Assembly (NCBI RefSeq): GCF_900188125.1
Contig: NZ_FZOW01000002.1
Coordinates: 124,001-188,000, forward strand
DNA from: Rhodococcoides kyotonense
GTDB taxonomy: Bacteria > Actinomycetota > Actinomycetes > Mycobacteriales > Mycobacteriaceae
Direction of reading: 5' to 3'
DNA length: 64,000 bases
How positions within the stretch are numbered: the stretch's first letter is position 1; every line of letters starts with the position of its first letter. The notes beneath the pieces are model-generated. The model had not been told where the DNA came from and made no database searches. It saw only the letters and a list, made by a program, of their open reading frames with translations. This document shows, piece after piece, positions 1 to 9,733 of the stretch. Made by a program: the position numbers and the translations under genes.

Positions 1-144
1 GCAGTGATTCTTCCGTCTCTTGCTCTCGCCGCGTTGCTGTCATTCTTCACATTGGCGCGTACGGCGCAATATTCCCGTCACACGATCGATGTGATTCCGC
101 AAACGGCCCACGGTGATATCGACACCAGCCACGAAAGGGGTTGA
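1..144 (+). CDS. 3' end of an unidentified membrane protein gene (partial)
   Basis: An open frame enters from the left edge and stops at TGA 142-144, three bases before the next start codon. The 47 visible residues hold one hydrophobic segment (about residues 2-18, rich in Leu, Ala and Phe) followed by a polar tail ending in a short charged stretch. This looks like the last membrane helix of an integral membrane protein such as a transporter permease, but too little is visible to name a family. The tight spacing suggests it is cotranscribed with the monooxygenase genes that follow. Confidence 0.4.
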   Translation, partial: AVILPSLALAALLSFFTLARTAQYSRHTIDVIPQTAHGDIDTSHERG

Positions 145-147
145 GCA

Positions 148-1437
148 GTGTTTCACATGGGATGGTTTCTGAGCTACGCAGTGCAGAACTGGCGGGACCA
201 ATGGAACGGCAACGGATCGACCAGCTGGGTCGACGTGGAGCTGTACATCGACACCGCAAAAGCGTTGGAGCGCGCCGGATTCGACTACATGATGTTCGAG
301 GACGGCTCGTTCGTGCCCGACGCGTTCCGCGGGTCGACGGAGTACTCGTTGTCGAACGCGTTCATTTCTCCCAAGCACGATCCGCTGACACTCATCGCGC
401 CGATCGCGATGGAGACCGAGCGTATCGGTCTGATCGCGACGATGACGACGTCGTTCTATCCGCCGTTCCTCGCGGCACGACTCGCGTCGACGCTCGACAC
501 GCTCAGCAACGGACGGTTCGGCATCAATCTGGTGACAGCGCACAATGATCGGACTGCACAGAACTTCGGTCTCGATCGCCACTTCGAGCACGACAAGCGC
601 TACGAGATGGCGACCGAATGGGTGCAGGCCGTCACGGCGCTGTGGGAGAGTTGGGATCCCGACGCACTCACCCTCGACGAACACACCGGAGAGTTCGCCC
701 GCGCGTCCGGCGTGCACTACGCGAACTTCGAGGGTGACTTCTACAGCACGCGTGGACCTTTGAACCTGCCACCGAGTCCGCAGCACAAGCCGGTCATCTG
801 CCAGGCAGGTGGATCACCCGCCGGTGTCGCGTTCGGGTCCGCGGTCGCGGACACGGTCATCGCTCAGGCAGGCGACGTCGCGCAGATGAAGAGCTACCGG
901 GAGAAAGTTCGTGCGGGAGCCGTTGCGGCAGGCCGTGATCCGGACTCGGTGAAGGTGCTGTTCCTGGCGTCGTTCACGATCGCGGACACCGACGAGGCCG
1001 CCCAAGCCAAGGAGGAGAAGGCGATGGCGGCCTCCGACGCGAACATCGAAGCGAACCTCGCGATGCTGTCGTTCTCGAGCGGTCTGGACTTCAGCACGTA
1101 CGACCTCGATGCTCCGGTGCCGAAAGTCGAGACCAATGCGGCCCGAGGCACGACGGACCATCATCTGCGCGGCTCCGAGGGAAAGACGTTGCGAGAGCTC
1201 CTGTCCAAGAGATCGACCGGGGCCGTGACGTTCACCGGGTCGATCCCGACGGTCGCCGACCAGATGGAGGCCGTCATCGACGAGGTCGGCGGCGACGGGT
1301 TCCTCGTCCAAGCTCCGGTCATTCCGCGGACCGTGCAGATGATCGCCGACGGATTGGCGCCGGAACTACGCAGGCGCGGGCTGATCCGCGATGGCTACGA
1401 GTACTCGTCTCTTCGCGAGAACCTGCTGTCCTACTAG
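148..1437 (+). CDS. LLM-class FMN-dependent monooxygenase, NtaA/SnaA/DszA family (copy 1)
   Basis: Encodes 429 residues, the usual length for this family of two-component monooxygenases, which use FMNH2 supplied by a separate reductase to attack C-N, C-S or heterocyclic substrates. The GTG start at 148 is preceded by a GAAAGGGG ribosome site. Family marks include the FYPPF-AARL segment near residue 107, the substrate/flavin loop INLVTA near 130, and CQAGGSPAG near residue 220. It is the most divergent of four paralogues here: it lacks the GFGVYGWN motif that the other three carry after the shared N-terminus MFHxGWFL. It probably forms one operon with copies 2 and 3. The substrate cannot be read from the sequence. 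Confidence 0.9.
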   Translation: MFHMGWFLSYAVQNWRDQWNGNGSTSWVDVELYIDTAKALERAGFDYMMFEDGSFVPDAFRGSTEYSLSNAFISPKHDPLTLIAPIAMETERIGLIATMTTSFYPPFLAARLASTLDTLSNGRFGINLVTAHNDRTAQNFGLDRHFEHDKRYEMATEWVQAVTALWESWDPDALTLDEHTGEFARASGVHYANFEGDFYSTRGPLNLPPSPQHKPVICQAGGSPAGVAFGSAVADTVIAQAGDVAQMKSYREKVRAGAVAAGRDPDSVKVLFLASFTIADTDEAAQAKEEKAMAASDANIEANLAMLSFSSGLDFSTYDLDAPVPKVETNAARGTTDHHLRGSEGKTLRELLSKRSTGAVTFTGSIPTVADQMEAVIDEVGGDGFLVQAPVIPRTVQMIADGLAPELRRRGLIRDGYEYSSLRENLLSY

Positions 1438-1467
1438 TACTTTCGACGAACGAGCAAAGGTACCCAC

Positions 1468-2766
1468 ATGTTTCACAGGGGATGGTTTCTCAGCACCGGA
1501 TTCGGTGTGTACGGATGGAACGGGCAGTTCTCGGGTAACGTGCGCGCCGACGTCGGACGCCCGGATCTGTTTCTCGACGCCACCGGTTCCCTGGAGCGAG
1601 CTGGCTTCGACTACATGATGTTCGAGGACTCCTCGGTGCTGCCCGATGTCTACGGCGGATCCTTCGAGGATTCGGTGCGCAGTGCGACGGTTCGCTACGA
1701 TCCACTTCCGCTGATCTCGTTGGTGGCCAGGCACACTCGCCACATCGGTGTGATCGCGACGATGGCGACGACGTTCTATCCGCCGTTCCTGGCGGCGAGG
1801 CTGATGACGTCACTCGATCACCTGACGGGCGGCAGGGTCGGCGTCAACCTCGTGACCGCGAGTCCCCATGCGGCGGCGCAGAATTACGGCCTCGACTCGC
1901 ACGTCGAACACGATCTGCGGTACGACATGGCCGACGAGTGGATGCAGGTCGTGTCGCAGTTGTGGGAGTCCTGGGATCCGGACGCACTCGGAATCGACGA
2001 GCAACGTGCGGTGTTCGCCGATCACACGAAGGTGCACCCGATTCATTTCGAGGGCAGATTCCATCGGTCACGGGGACCGCTCAACACGATTCCCGGGCCG
2101 CAGCGCCGTCCCGTCGTCTGCCAGGCCGGCGGCTCACCTGCCGGTCGCGATGTGGCAGTCAAACACGCCGACACGATCGTCTCGGCCGTCGTCGGCGTCG
2201 AGGCGATGAAGGAATTCCGTGACGACATCTCGGCGCGGATGGTGGCTCACGGGCGAGATCCGCGGGAGATCAAGGTGCTCTACCTCGTGGATCCGATTCT
2301 CGGCGACACCGATGCGCAAGCGAAGGACAGGCGCGACCGGAAGCAGGCAGCCGTCGCCGCGAACGTGGACGGAGTCCTTGCCGGACTGTCGTATTGGAGT
2401 GGCATCGATTTCTCAGGGTTCGATCTCGATGCCCCGTTCCCCGACATCGTCTCGCGCACCAACGGTCACCAAAGCACTGCTGCGGACTTCCAGAAGGCAG
2501 GCGAGGGAAAGACTTTGCGCGAAGTGGCACTGAGCCGCAGCGTCAAGGACTCGATCCCGCTCGTCGGCACCCCGTCCTCGGTCGCCGACCAGATGGCCGA
2601 GGCCATGGACTACGCAGGCGGTGACGGTTTCCTCGTCGCGTCACCGGTGACGCGACGCAACATCAGTGCCGTCGCCGACGGCCTCGCTCCCGAGCTACGA
2701 CGTCGGGATCTCATCCGCAGCGAATACACCCACCCCACGTTCCGCGAAAACCTGCTCGCCTACTAG
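1468..2766 (+). CDS. LLM-class FMN-dependent monooxygenase, NtaA/SnaA/DszA family (copy 2)
   Basis: Encodes 432 residues from ATG 1468, 30 bp after copy 1, with a weak AAAGG ribosome site. It has the same TIM-barrel luciferase-like layout: N-terminal MFHRGWFL then GFGVYGWN, FYPPFLAARL near residue 100, VNLVTASPH near 130, CQAGGSPAG near 215, and a conserved C-terminus of LAPELRRR followed by FRENLLAY. Relatives act on nitrilotriacetate, EDTA, dibenzothiophene sulfone and pristinamycin IIB, so an unusual carbon, nitrogen or sulfur source is likely but not defined. It needs an FMN reductase, and none is visible nearby. Confidence 0.9.
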   Translation: MFHRGWFLSTGFGVYGWNGQFSGNVRADVGRPDLFLDATGSLERAGFDYMMFEDSSVLPDVYGGSFEDSVRSATVRYDPLPLISLVARHTRHIGVIATMATTFYPPFLAARLMTSLDHLTGGRVGVNLVTASPHAAAQNYGLDSHVEHDLRYDMADEWMQVVSQLWESWDPDALGIDEQRAVFADHTKVHPIHFEGRFHRSRGPLNTIPGPQRRPVVCQAGGSPAGRDVAVKHADTIVSAVVGVEAMKEFRDDISARMVAHGRDPREIKVLYLVDPILGDTDAQAKDRRDRKQAAVAANVDGVLAGLSYWSGIDFSGFDLDAPFPDIVSRTNGHQSTAADFQKAGEGKTLREVALSRSVKDSIPLVGTPSSVADQMAEAMDYAGGDGFLVASPVTRRNISAVADGLAPELRRRDLIRSEYTHPTFRENLLAY

Positions 2767-2782
2767 CACAAGGAGAATCGTC

Positions 2783-4075
2783 ATGTTCCATCTCGGTTGG
2801 TTCCTCACCACGGGATTCGGCGTCTACGGCTGGAATCAGCCGTGGTCGGGCAATGTCGCCGCCGACGTCGGACGCCCGGATCTGTTCGTCGAGTCCGCGA
2901 AAGCGCTCGAGCGCGCCGGATTCGACTACATGATGTTCGAGGACAGCTCGGTGCTGCCCGACATCTTCCAGGAATCCTTCGAAAGTTCCGTCAGCGCAGG
3001 GCAAGCCATTCGTTTCGATCCGCTGCCGCTGATGCCGCTCGTCGCGCAGGCGACCGAACATATCGGAGTGATCGCGACGGTCGCGACGACGTTCTACCCG
3101 CCGTTCCTCGCGGCACGGCTCTATCAGACGCTCGACCACCTGACGAAGGGCCGCATCGGCGTCAACATCGTCACCGCGAGTCCGCACAAGGCGGCGATGA
3201 ACTACGGACTCGAGAAGCACGTCGAACACGACAAGCGCTACGAGATGGCCGACGAGTGGATGCGCGCGGTGACAGCGCTGTGGGACACCTGGGAGAAGGG
3301 CGCGCTGCAGCTCGACGAGAAGAGCGGGATGTTCGCCGATCACACCAAGATTCACCCGGCCGATTTCGAGGGTGAGTTCTATCGGACCCGTGGACCACTG
3401 AATCTTCCGCCGGGGCCGCAGCATCGTCCCGTGGTCTGCCAGGCCGGTGGGTCGTCGGCAGGCAAGAATCTCGGTGCCGCGCACGCCGACACCATCGTCT
3501 CCGCCGTCGTGGGCGCCGACGCGATGAAGGCATATCGCGACGACGTGTCGGTACGGATGATCGAGCACGGACGCAAGCCGAGCGACGTGAAGGTTCTCTA
3601 TCTGGTGTCGCCGATCATCGGAGAGACCAACGAGGAAGCGCTGGAGAAGCAGGCGATGGCACGAGCGGCCCAGGCTGCGAACGTCAACGGCAACCTGGCG
3701 GCCATGTCCTACTTCACCAGCATGGATTTCTCGAAGTTCGATCTCGACGCGCCGATGCCCGATCTGAGCGGCAACAACGGCCACCAGAGCACGATGGCGG
3801 ATTTCGCCAAGTCCGGGAAGACCCTGCGCGAGATCGCCGCGAATCACCGCACCATCGAATCGGTGGACCTGGTCGGCACACCCGACCGCATCGCCGACCA
3901 GATGGAGGAAGTCATGGACCACGCAGGCGGCGACGGGTTCCTCATCGCCACACCCGTGACCAGAAAGAACGTCACCGAAATCGCCGACGGTCTGGCCCCG
4001 GTCCTGCGCAAACGCGGCCTCATTCGATCCGGCTACGCGCACGAGACGTTCCGCGAGAATCTGCTCGAGTTCTGA
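2783..4075 (+). CDS. LLM-class FMN-dependent monooxygenase, NtaA/SnaA/DszA family (copy 3)
   Basis: Encodes 430 residues. The start is ATG 2783 because an AGGAG site lies at 2771-2775 and the protein then begins MFHLGWFL like its paralogues; the frame is open further upstream but overlaps copy 2. Motifs match copies 2 and 4: GFGVYGWN, FYPPFLAARL, VNIVTASPH, CQAGGSSAG, and a late NGHQSTMADF-GKTLRE segment shared closely with copy 4. It is the last gene of the first run of three monooxygenases. A hairpin follows, then an ABC importer operon in the same direction, which suggests that uptake and oxidation of one compound class are linked. Confidence 0.9.
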   Translation: MFHLGWFLTTGFGVYGWNQPWSGNVAADVGRPDLFVESAKALERAGFDYMMFEDSSVLPDIFQESFESSVSAGQAIRFDPLPLMPLVAQATEHIGVIATVATTFYPPFLAARLYQTLDHLTKGRIGVNIVTASPHKAAMNYGLEKHVEHDKRYEMADEWMRAVTALWDTWEKGALQLDEKSGMFADHTKIHPADFEGEFYRTRGPLNLPPGPQHRPVVCQAGGSSAGKNLGAAHADTIVSAVVGADAMKAYRDDVSVRMIEHGRKPSDVKVLYLVSPIIGETNEEALEKQAMARAAQAANVNGNLAAMSYFTSMDFSKFDLDAPMPDLSGNNGHQSTMADFAKSGKTLREIAANHRTIESVDLVGTPDRIADQMEEVMDHAGGDGFLIATPVTRKNVTEIADGLAPVLRKRGLIRSGYAHETFRENLLEF

Positions 4076-4077
4076 TT

Positions 4078-4095
4078 CGCAGCCACTCCGCTGCG
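4078..4095 (+). terminator. Small hairpin after monooxygenase copy 3
   Basis: A six-base perfect stem (CGCAGC/GCTGCG) with a six-base loop lies three bases after the stop codon. There is no T run, so it could be a weak or Rho-assisted terminator or an RNA-stabilising hairpin. The remaining 180 bp before the next start show no gene and no clear operator. Confidence 0.35.
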
Positions 4096-4275
4096 GCGCA
4101 ATCAGGATTTAACGCACCACACGTTTATCGAAACGCGTGCTCGCAAGACTAGCTCCAGCAACCTCTTTCGCAGGTTCTTCTGCCCTTTCACCGGCGTCAC
4201 CGTCGCCGCCGGTTCACTCTCACGGCATCGGGGAAGCAGGTTCTCCCGATCACATTCGAGACAGGCATAGGCGGT

Positions 4276-5151
4276 ATGACAGTGCATGCAACGAACGAAG
4301 CAGCCGATCTCCTCACGGTCGAGTCGATGACCGTGCGCTACGGCGGGCCGGAAGGGCCTGCGGCCATCTCCGACGTCGATCTCCGGGTCGGACGTGGCGA
4401 GCGGGTCGCCCTCGTCGGCGAATCGGGTTCGGGAAAAACGACATTGGCGATGGCGGCGGCAGGCTTCCTCATGAATCCCGGCATCGTCGTGAGCGCGACA
4501 CGAGCAGAGTTCGACGGCAACCCGATCCCGATGTCGGGGCGGTCGCGGTTGCCGTCGCGCATCCCCGGAATGGCCATGGTGGTGCAGGACGCGATGACGT
4601 CACTGGACCCTGTCTACAGTATCGGCAGCCAGCTGTGCGCAGTCCTGCGCGCGGCGGAGACGATGTCGCGGCGCGACGCGCGCACCACGGCAGGCGACTG
4701 GCTGCGGCGCGTCGGTCTGAAGGACACCGCACGCGTGATGTCGTCGAAGCCGTACGAACTCTCCGGCGGCATGCGGCAACGCGTCATGATGGCGCTTGCG
4801 CTGGCCGCGAGCCCGAAACTGCTCATCGCCGACGAGCCCACCAGCGCTCTCGACGCGTCGCTGGCTCGCGCCACGATGGAACTGCTCGTCGAGCTGACCG
4901 AGTCGATGGGGACCTCGTTGCTGGTCGTGAGTCACGACCTACCGCTGTGCCTCGACTACACCGACCGGATCTGCGTCATGCGCCACGGCCACATCGTCGA
5001 GGAGCAGGCGTCGTCGACGATCGGCGCGGAGGCGAAGCATCCGTACACGATCGGGCTGCTGCGGTGCGTGCCGACGATGGACACCGCCTACGAGAAGTTC
5101 CTGCCGACGCTCGAGGACGCGATGGCCAGCGCAGAGCGCGTCGTCGCATGA
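4276..5151 (+). CDS. Peptide/nickel-type ABC importer ATP-binding protein (DppD/OppD-like)
   Basis: Encodes 291 residues with Walker A GESGSGKTT near residue 52, the ABC signature LSGGMRQR near 160, and Walker B LLIADEPTSALD near 180. This is the OppD/DppD subfamily: an oligopeptide/nickel-type C-terminal region follows the ATPase core. It energises uptake across the membrane by the two permeases encoded downstream. It overlaps the second ATPase gene by ATGA, and the whole transporter is a chain of four overlapping genes, so it is translated as a unit. Confidence 0.92.
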   Translation: MTVHATNEAADLLTVESMTVRYGGPEGPAAISDVDLRVGRGERVALVGESGSGKTTLAMAAAGFLMNPGIVVSATRAEFDGNPIPMSGRSRLPSRIPGMAMVVQDAMTSLDPVYSIGSQLCAVLRAAETMSRRDARTTAGDWLRRVGLKDTARVMSSKPYELSGGMRQRVMMALALAASPKLLIADEPTSALDASLARATMELLVELTESMGTSLLVVSHDLPLCLDYTDRICVMRHGHIVEEQASSTIGAEAKHPYTIGLLRCVPTMDTAYEKFLPTLEDAMASAERVVA

Positions 5152-5999
5152 TCGGGTTGAAATCGGTCAGCCGGGCCGACAACCTCATCGGAGACGAGAA
5201 GGCCGCCAGCCACGTCGATCTGACCGCACAGGGCGTGGTGCGGGAGTTCGGTCCGATGCTCGCTCGCCATCGCGCCGTCGACTCCGTGGATCTGGCCATC
5301 GACGAGACGACACGGCTCGGCATCGTCGGCGAATCCGGTTCGGGGAAATCGACTCTCGCGCGGATGCTCGCAGGCCTCGACACTCCGACTGCCGGATCCA
5401 TCGACTTCGGTGGTCAGTCGCTGTCGACGGTGCTGTCGACGCGCGCCGGCCGTGCCCTGTTCCGACGCTCGGTTCAGTTCATCTCGCAGGACACCACGTC
5501 GTCGTTCGATCCTCGGCACACCCTCGTCGAATCGGTCACGCGGCCCATCGTCACGTTGTTCGGTGCGTCGAAGCAGGAAGCGCTCGATCTCGCATTGCAG
5601 ACGTTCCGCGATCTGTCTCTGCCCGTCGAACTGGCGACGCGGTATCCGAGCCAGGTGTCGGGCGGTCAGCGGCAGCGCTTCGCCATTGCCCGCGCCCTCG
5701 TGGTCCGACCCAAACTGCTCATCTGCGACGAGGTCGCCTCCGCGCTCGACGTCTCGGTACAGGGGTCGATTCTCAACCTGCTGAAGTCGTACTGCATGGA
5801 CAACGGTGCAGGCCTCGTCTTCGTCTCGCACGGGTTGCCTGCCACCGCGTTCATCACCGACGAGATCGCTGTGATGTTCCACGGCAAGGTCGTCGAACTC
5901 GGGCCGACGCGCGCGGTGCTCGAGAATCCGCAACATCCGTACACGAAAATGCTTCTCGCAGCCCATGGTTCGTCGCACAGACAGGCACAGAGCGCATGA
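5148..5999 (+). CDS. Peptide/nickel-type ABC importer ATP-binding protein (DppF/OppF-like)
   Basis: Encodes 283 residues from the ATG at 5148 that overlaps the previous stop. The ATPase core is complete: Walker A GESGSGKST, signature VSGGQRQR, Walker B LLICDEVASALD (Val in place of the common Pro after the catalytic Glu), and a switch His in FVSHGL. Being shorter than its partner and second in order, it fits the OppF/DppF position. The C-terminus carries the ENPQHPYTKMLL element typical of oligopeptide ATPases. It overlaps the permease gene by ATGA. Confidence 0.92.
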   Translation: MIGLKSVSRADNLIGDEKAASHVDLTAQGVVREFGPMLARHRAVDSVDLAIDETTRLGIVGESGSGKSTLARMLAGLDTPTAGSIDFGGQSLSTVLSTRAGRALFRRSVQFISQDTTSSFDPRHTLVESVTRPIVTLFGASKQEALDLALQTFRDLSLPVELATRYPSQVSGGQRQRFAIARALVVRPKLLICDEVASALDVSVQGSILNLLKSYCMDNGAGLVFVSHGLPATAFITDEIAVMFHGKVVELGPTRAVLENPQHPYTKMLLAAHGSSHRQAQSA

Positions 6000-7129
6000 C
6001 GGTCATGGAACCGGACACCGAACCGGTCGTCGAACTCGCGGGCGCGAACACCGAGTGGTCCGCCGCGCGCAATCGAAGTGTCAAGGCGCGGGTGGCGGGT
6101 GCATTCACCCGGCATCGCTGGTGGATCACGAGAATCCTCGCGTTGCCGGTGCACCTGCTCGTGTTCGTGATCCTGACCTTCCTCCTCGTGCGGTCGATGC
6201 CGGGCGACCCGGTGCGGGCGATCCTCGGACAGAACTTCACGCCCGAGTCGTACGCGGCGATGCAGGAACGCATGGGTCTGAACGGCACCATGCTCGCGCA
6301 GCTCGGCAATTACCTGTCCGGACTGCTGAACTTCGATCTCGGAAGCTCGCTCGTCAACGGACGGCCGGTACTCGACGAGATCGCCACCCGACTCCCACCG
6401 ACATTGGAGCTCGCGTTCCTCGGCCTCGGGGCGTCGTTGATCGTCAGCGCGGTCGCGTCGTACATCGCGGTGTTCCATTCGCGTTCGATTTTTGCCAAGG
6501 CAGTCCGCAGTTACGCCCGAGCGGCAGGCGCGGTCCCGGAATACGTTCTCGCAGTGGCCGGTATCTTCATCTTCTACGCGACGCTGCAGCTGGTGCCGCC
6601 ACCGACGGGTCGGCTGAACATCGAGGAGATCCCGCCACCCACCGCCACCGGCTTCCCGTTGATCGACGCGTTGATCGCAGGACGGCCAGACGCATTCTCG
6701 TCGACGCTCGAGCATCTGGCGTTGCCGATTCTCGTGATGTGCGCGGCGCATTCGGCGTTGCTGATCCGAGTGTTGGTGACTGCGTTGGACACCGAACTCG
6801 ACGCCCCTGCCACCCGGTTCCGTATCGCCTCGGGTGCGAAGCGGTGGACGGTGGTCAAGAGCATCTATCGACGCGCGATGCCGTCGGGAATCACGATGGC
6901 GGGCACACTGTTCGGCTATCTCCTCGGTGGCACGGTGATTCTGGAGACGCTGTTCGGATTGTCGGGCATGGGCAAATACGTGCTCGACGCCGTCAACAGC
7001 GGTGATGTCGTCGTCGTGCAGGGATTCCTGCTGGTCGTCGCGACGCTGTCGCTGCTGGTGTTCCTGCTCGTCGACCTCGTCAACATGACCATCGATCCAC
7101 GTCGTAGACCGGGAGTGAAAGCAGAATGA
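5996..7129 (+). CDS. ABC importer permease, DppB-like
   Basis: Encodes 377 residues. After a cytoplasmic N-terminus of about 50 residues comes a first membrane helix (LPVHLLVFVILTFLLV), then the MPGDPV motif characteristic of DppB/OppB permeases, an extracytoplasmic region and about five further helices. The EAA-type coupling loop lies around ATRFRIASGAKRW near residue 270. The N-terminal tail is longer than in typical DppB. It should form a heterodimeric channel with the next gene product. Start and stop overlap its neighbours by four bases each. Confidence 0.9.
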   Translation: MTVMEPDTEPVVELAGANTEWSAARNRSVKARVAGAFTRHRWWITRILALPVHLLVFVILTFLLVRSMPGDPVRAILGQNFTPESYAAMQERMGLNGTMLAQLGNYLSGLLNFDLGSSLVNGRPVLDEIATRLPPTLELAFLGLGASLIVSAVASYIAVFHSRSIFAKAVRSYARAAGAVPEYVLAVAGIFIFYATLQLVPPPTGRLNIEEIPPPTATGFPLIDALIAGRPDAFSSTLEHLALPILVMCAAHSALLIRVLVTALDTELDAPATRFRIASGAKRWTVVKSIYRRAMPSGITMAGTLFGYLLGGTVILETLFGLSGMGKYVLDAVNSGDVVVVQGFLLVVATLSLLVFLLVDLVNMTIDPRRRPGVKAE

Positions 7130-8016
7130 GCATAGACACCGTTCCCGTCGCACCACGCGACGAATTCTCCGACTACTTTCCCGGCCGCGGAGCCCGAATC
7201 CGCAGGTACGTCCGATCGCTGAATCCGTTCAAGGTCGTCCCGCTGCTCCTGCTCGTTCTCGTGGCTCTCGCTGCGCCGCTGTTCATTCCGTACGATCCGG
7301 TTGCCGTGACCGGGGCCGCGTCCGAAGCGCCGAACGGTACGCACTGGTTCGGCACCGATTCGTCCGGACTCGACGTGTTCTCCCGCACGCTCGCGGCGTC
7401 GAGGCTCAATCTGTCCATCGCTCTCGTCGTCACCGTCTGTGCGACGCTCATCGGCGCGATCGTCGGCTTGACGATCGGCATGAACGAGTCACGACGCGGC
7501 CCGCTCGGGTGGGCGTCGCGAGGCAGCGCCCGTCTTGTCGACCTCGTCGAGGCGATCCCGTCCGTGTTGACCGGTCTCGTCATCATCGCGTTCTTCGGAG
7601 CAGGCACCAGCACTCTGATGATCTCGTTGTCGATCATATTGGCGCCCATACAGATTCGACTCGTGCGCACCGAGGTGCTCCGAGTGCGGTCCGAGGCATA
7701 TCTCGACGCCGCCCGCGGGGGCGGCCAGAGCGAATTCCAGCTCACCGTCCGGCACGTGTTGCCGAACTCCGTGACCGCAGCGGTCGAGAACGCATCGGTC
7801 ATCTTCGCGGTCGCCATCATCGTCACTGCCGCACTGGGATTCGTCGGTGCAGGCGTCGCTCCGCCGACCCCGGAATGGGGCAGCATGCTCGCCCGGGGAT
7901 CCTCCGACGCCGCCGTCGGCCGTTGGTGGCCGGCTGCGTTCCCTGCGCTGGCTCTCGGCATCACGATCGCCGCCGTATCCACAGGTTTCAACGAACTGCT
8001 GCGACGTCGTCGCTGA
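7126..8016 (+). CDS. ABC importer permease, DppC-like
   Basis: Encodes 296 residues with about six membrane helices. The family marks of DppC/OppC are present: the N-terminal HWFGTDSSGLDVFSR segment after the first helix, and the coupling loop ending in LPNSVTAA (usually LPN with small residues). It is the partner of the preceding DppB-like permease, with which it overlaps by ATGA. The binding-protein gene follows after 47 bp. Confidence 0.92.
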   Translation: MSIDTVPVAPRDEFSDYFPGRGARIRRYVRSLNPFKVVPLLLLVLVALAAPLFIPYDPVAVTGAASEAPNGTHWFGTDSSGLDVFSRTLAASRLNLSIALVVTVCATLIGAIVGLTIGMNESRRGPLGWASRGSARLVDLVEAIPSVLTGLVIIAFFGAGTSTLMISLSIILAPIQIRLVRTEVLRVRSEAYLDAARGGGQSEFQLTVRHVLPNSVTAAVENASVIFAVAIIVTAALGFVGAGVAPPTPEWGSMLARGSSDAAVGRWWPAAFPALALGITIAAVSTGFNELLRRRR

Positions 8017-8063
8017 CCGTCCTCTTGGACAACGTCTTTCACTTCTACTCTCGAGGATCATCC

Positions 8064-9731
8064 ATGTCACCAGTTGCTCCACTCGCGTTACAAGCCAATC
8101 GGCGCACGGTCCTCAAAGGATCGCTCCTGGCCATCGCGCTCGGTGCCTTCGGCACTGCGTGCGGGTCGGGGAGCAGCGCCTCGTCGTCGGGATCGAGCGC
8201 AGGAACGCTCGTGGAAGCGATCGCTGCCATGCCGGGCGGGCTCGCCTTCGACTCGAAGCCGGGCGGTTACGAAGGGTTCGAGTACACGCTGCTCACCGGA
8301 GCGGGGCTGATCCGCAATCCGTACGTGCAGTCTCCCGACGACCCGAATTCGCTGCAGCAGGATCTGTACTCCCACGAGGGTGTTCTCGCCGAGAGTTGGG
8401 AGGTGTCGGCGGACGGGCTGACCTACACGTTCCATCTACGACCCGGTGTCGTCAGCCCCGCGGGTAATCCGTTGACCGCGGACGACGTGATCTGGTCGTA
8501 CGAGCGTAAGTGGAATTCGAGTTCCATCACTCCGTCGATCTCGTTGCCCGCTATCACCGATCCGGCGACGCAGCTGAAGAAGATCGACGATCTGACGGTG
8601 TCCTGGACGATCGCCGAACCGGGATACGGGTTCCCGTTGCTGGCCGTCATCTCCAAGATCTCCGGTGAGATCTACGACAGTGTGCTGCTGAAGTCGCAGG
8701 CGACTCCGGACGACCCGTATGCGATCGAATGGTCGAACATCAACGGCAACTTCGGCTTCGGACCGTACGTCATGGACAGCTACGAGGACGGCCAGCAGAT
8801 CACCTACTCGGCGAGCGAGGCGTTCGCCCTCGGCAAACCGCCGGTCGATCGGATCATCCAGCGCGTCGTACCCGACGCCGGTTCCCGTGCGTCGCTGCTG
8901 CAGACAGGAGCGATCGACGTCGCCGTACAGATCCTGCCCGCCGATGTGAAGTCGATGTCGACGAACGCGGATTTCACGACGTTCGACACGCAGACCAACA
9001 ACTTCACGTGGCTCTACATGCAGACCGAGACGGCACCATTCGACAACCCGGCCGTGCGTCAGGCACTCGGCTACGCCGTGCCGTTCGATCAGATCATCGA
9101 GCAGGTCTACCAGGGGCGCGCTTACCCGTCGGTGGGCATGTTGGATCCCAACCTGCCCAACCGCATCACCGACGGTCTGCAGACGCAGACCTACGACCCG
9201 GCCAAGTCGCTTGAATTGCTCGCTGCCGCAGGAGTATCGACGCCGGTATCGTTCACCGTCATCGCCAGCAGCGCGGTTCCAGACCTGCAGGACGTCGCGG
9301 TGCAGATCCAATCGTTCGGCAGGGACGCCGGTTTCGACGTGCAGATCGAGGTGCTCCCGGCCGCCACGCTCGCCGACCGCCAGGGCAAGAAAGCATTTCA
9401 GGCCATCCTGCTGCGCGACATGTCCGTGTCGTACGAATCGCCTCCGTACTCGCTGTTGCTGTCGTACTCGAAGACCAACCCGGGACGCAACATCTCGAGT
9501 TGGCAGGACGACCGGTACTACGCGGCTGTCGACGCCGGAATCGCGGCAGGCGACGCGTTGTCGCCCGAGGCTGCGGTCCACTGGCACGAGGCCGAAATGA
9601 TCTGGCAGGAAGGAAAACCCATGATCCAGATCGCGAATGTGGCTCCGCTGATGGTATTTCGCAAGGGCATCACCGGTTTCGCGCACCGCACCGACAATGT
9701 CGTCGACTACACCGCGGTGTCGAAGCCGTAG
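8064..9731 (+). CDS. ABC importer substrate-binding lipoprotein, family 5 (DppA/OppA-like)
   Basis: Encodes 555 residues from ATG 8064, with GAGGA at 8053-8057 as ribosome site. The N-terminus carries a twin-arginine-like motif (NRRTVLKG), a hydrophobic core and a lipobox-like GTAC at about residues 30-33, so it is probably exported folded by Tat and lipid-anchored. The mature part has the bacterial family 5 pattern: a LAESWEVSADGLTYTFHLRPGV segment (interrupted here) near residue 110, then ADDVIWSYER. It would capture the imported solute, which need not be a peptide since family 5 proteins also bind nickel chelates and glycosides. Linkage to LLM monooxygenases suggests an amine- or chelate-like ligand. 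Confidence 0.9.
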   Translation: MSPVAPLALQANRRTVLKGSLLAIALGAFGTACGSGSSASSSGSSAGTLVEAIAAMPGGLAFDSKPGGYEGFEYTLLTGAGLIRNPYVQSPDDPNSLQQDLYSHEGVLAESWEVSADGLTYTFHLRPGVVSPAGNPLTADDVIWSYERKWNSSSITPSISLPAITDPATQLKKIDDLTVSWTIAEPGYGFPLLAVISKISGEIYDSVLLKSQATPDDPYAIEWSNINGNFGFGPYVMDSYEDGQQITYSASEAFALGKPPVDRIIQRVVPDAGSRASLLQTGAIDVAVQILPADVKSMSTNADFTTFDTQTNNFTWLYMQTETAPFDNPAVRQALGYAVPFDQIIEQVYQGRAYPSVGMLDPNLPNRITDGLQTQTYDPAKSLELLAAAGVSTPVSFTVIASSAVPDLQDVAVQIQSFGRDAGFDVQIEVLPAATLADRQGKKAFQAILLRDMSVSYESPPYSLLLSYSKTNPGRNISSWQDDRYYAAVDAGIAAGDALSPEAAVHWHEAEMIWQEGKPMIQIANVAPLMVFRKGITGFAHRTDNVVDYTAVSKP

Positions 9732-9733
9732 TC

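Noticed and set aside
2666-2782. Upstream-extended start of monooxygenase copy 3
   Set aside because: It would overlap copy 2 by about 100 bp, has no ribosome site and loses the shared MFHxGWFL start; ATG 2783 has AGGAG.
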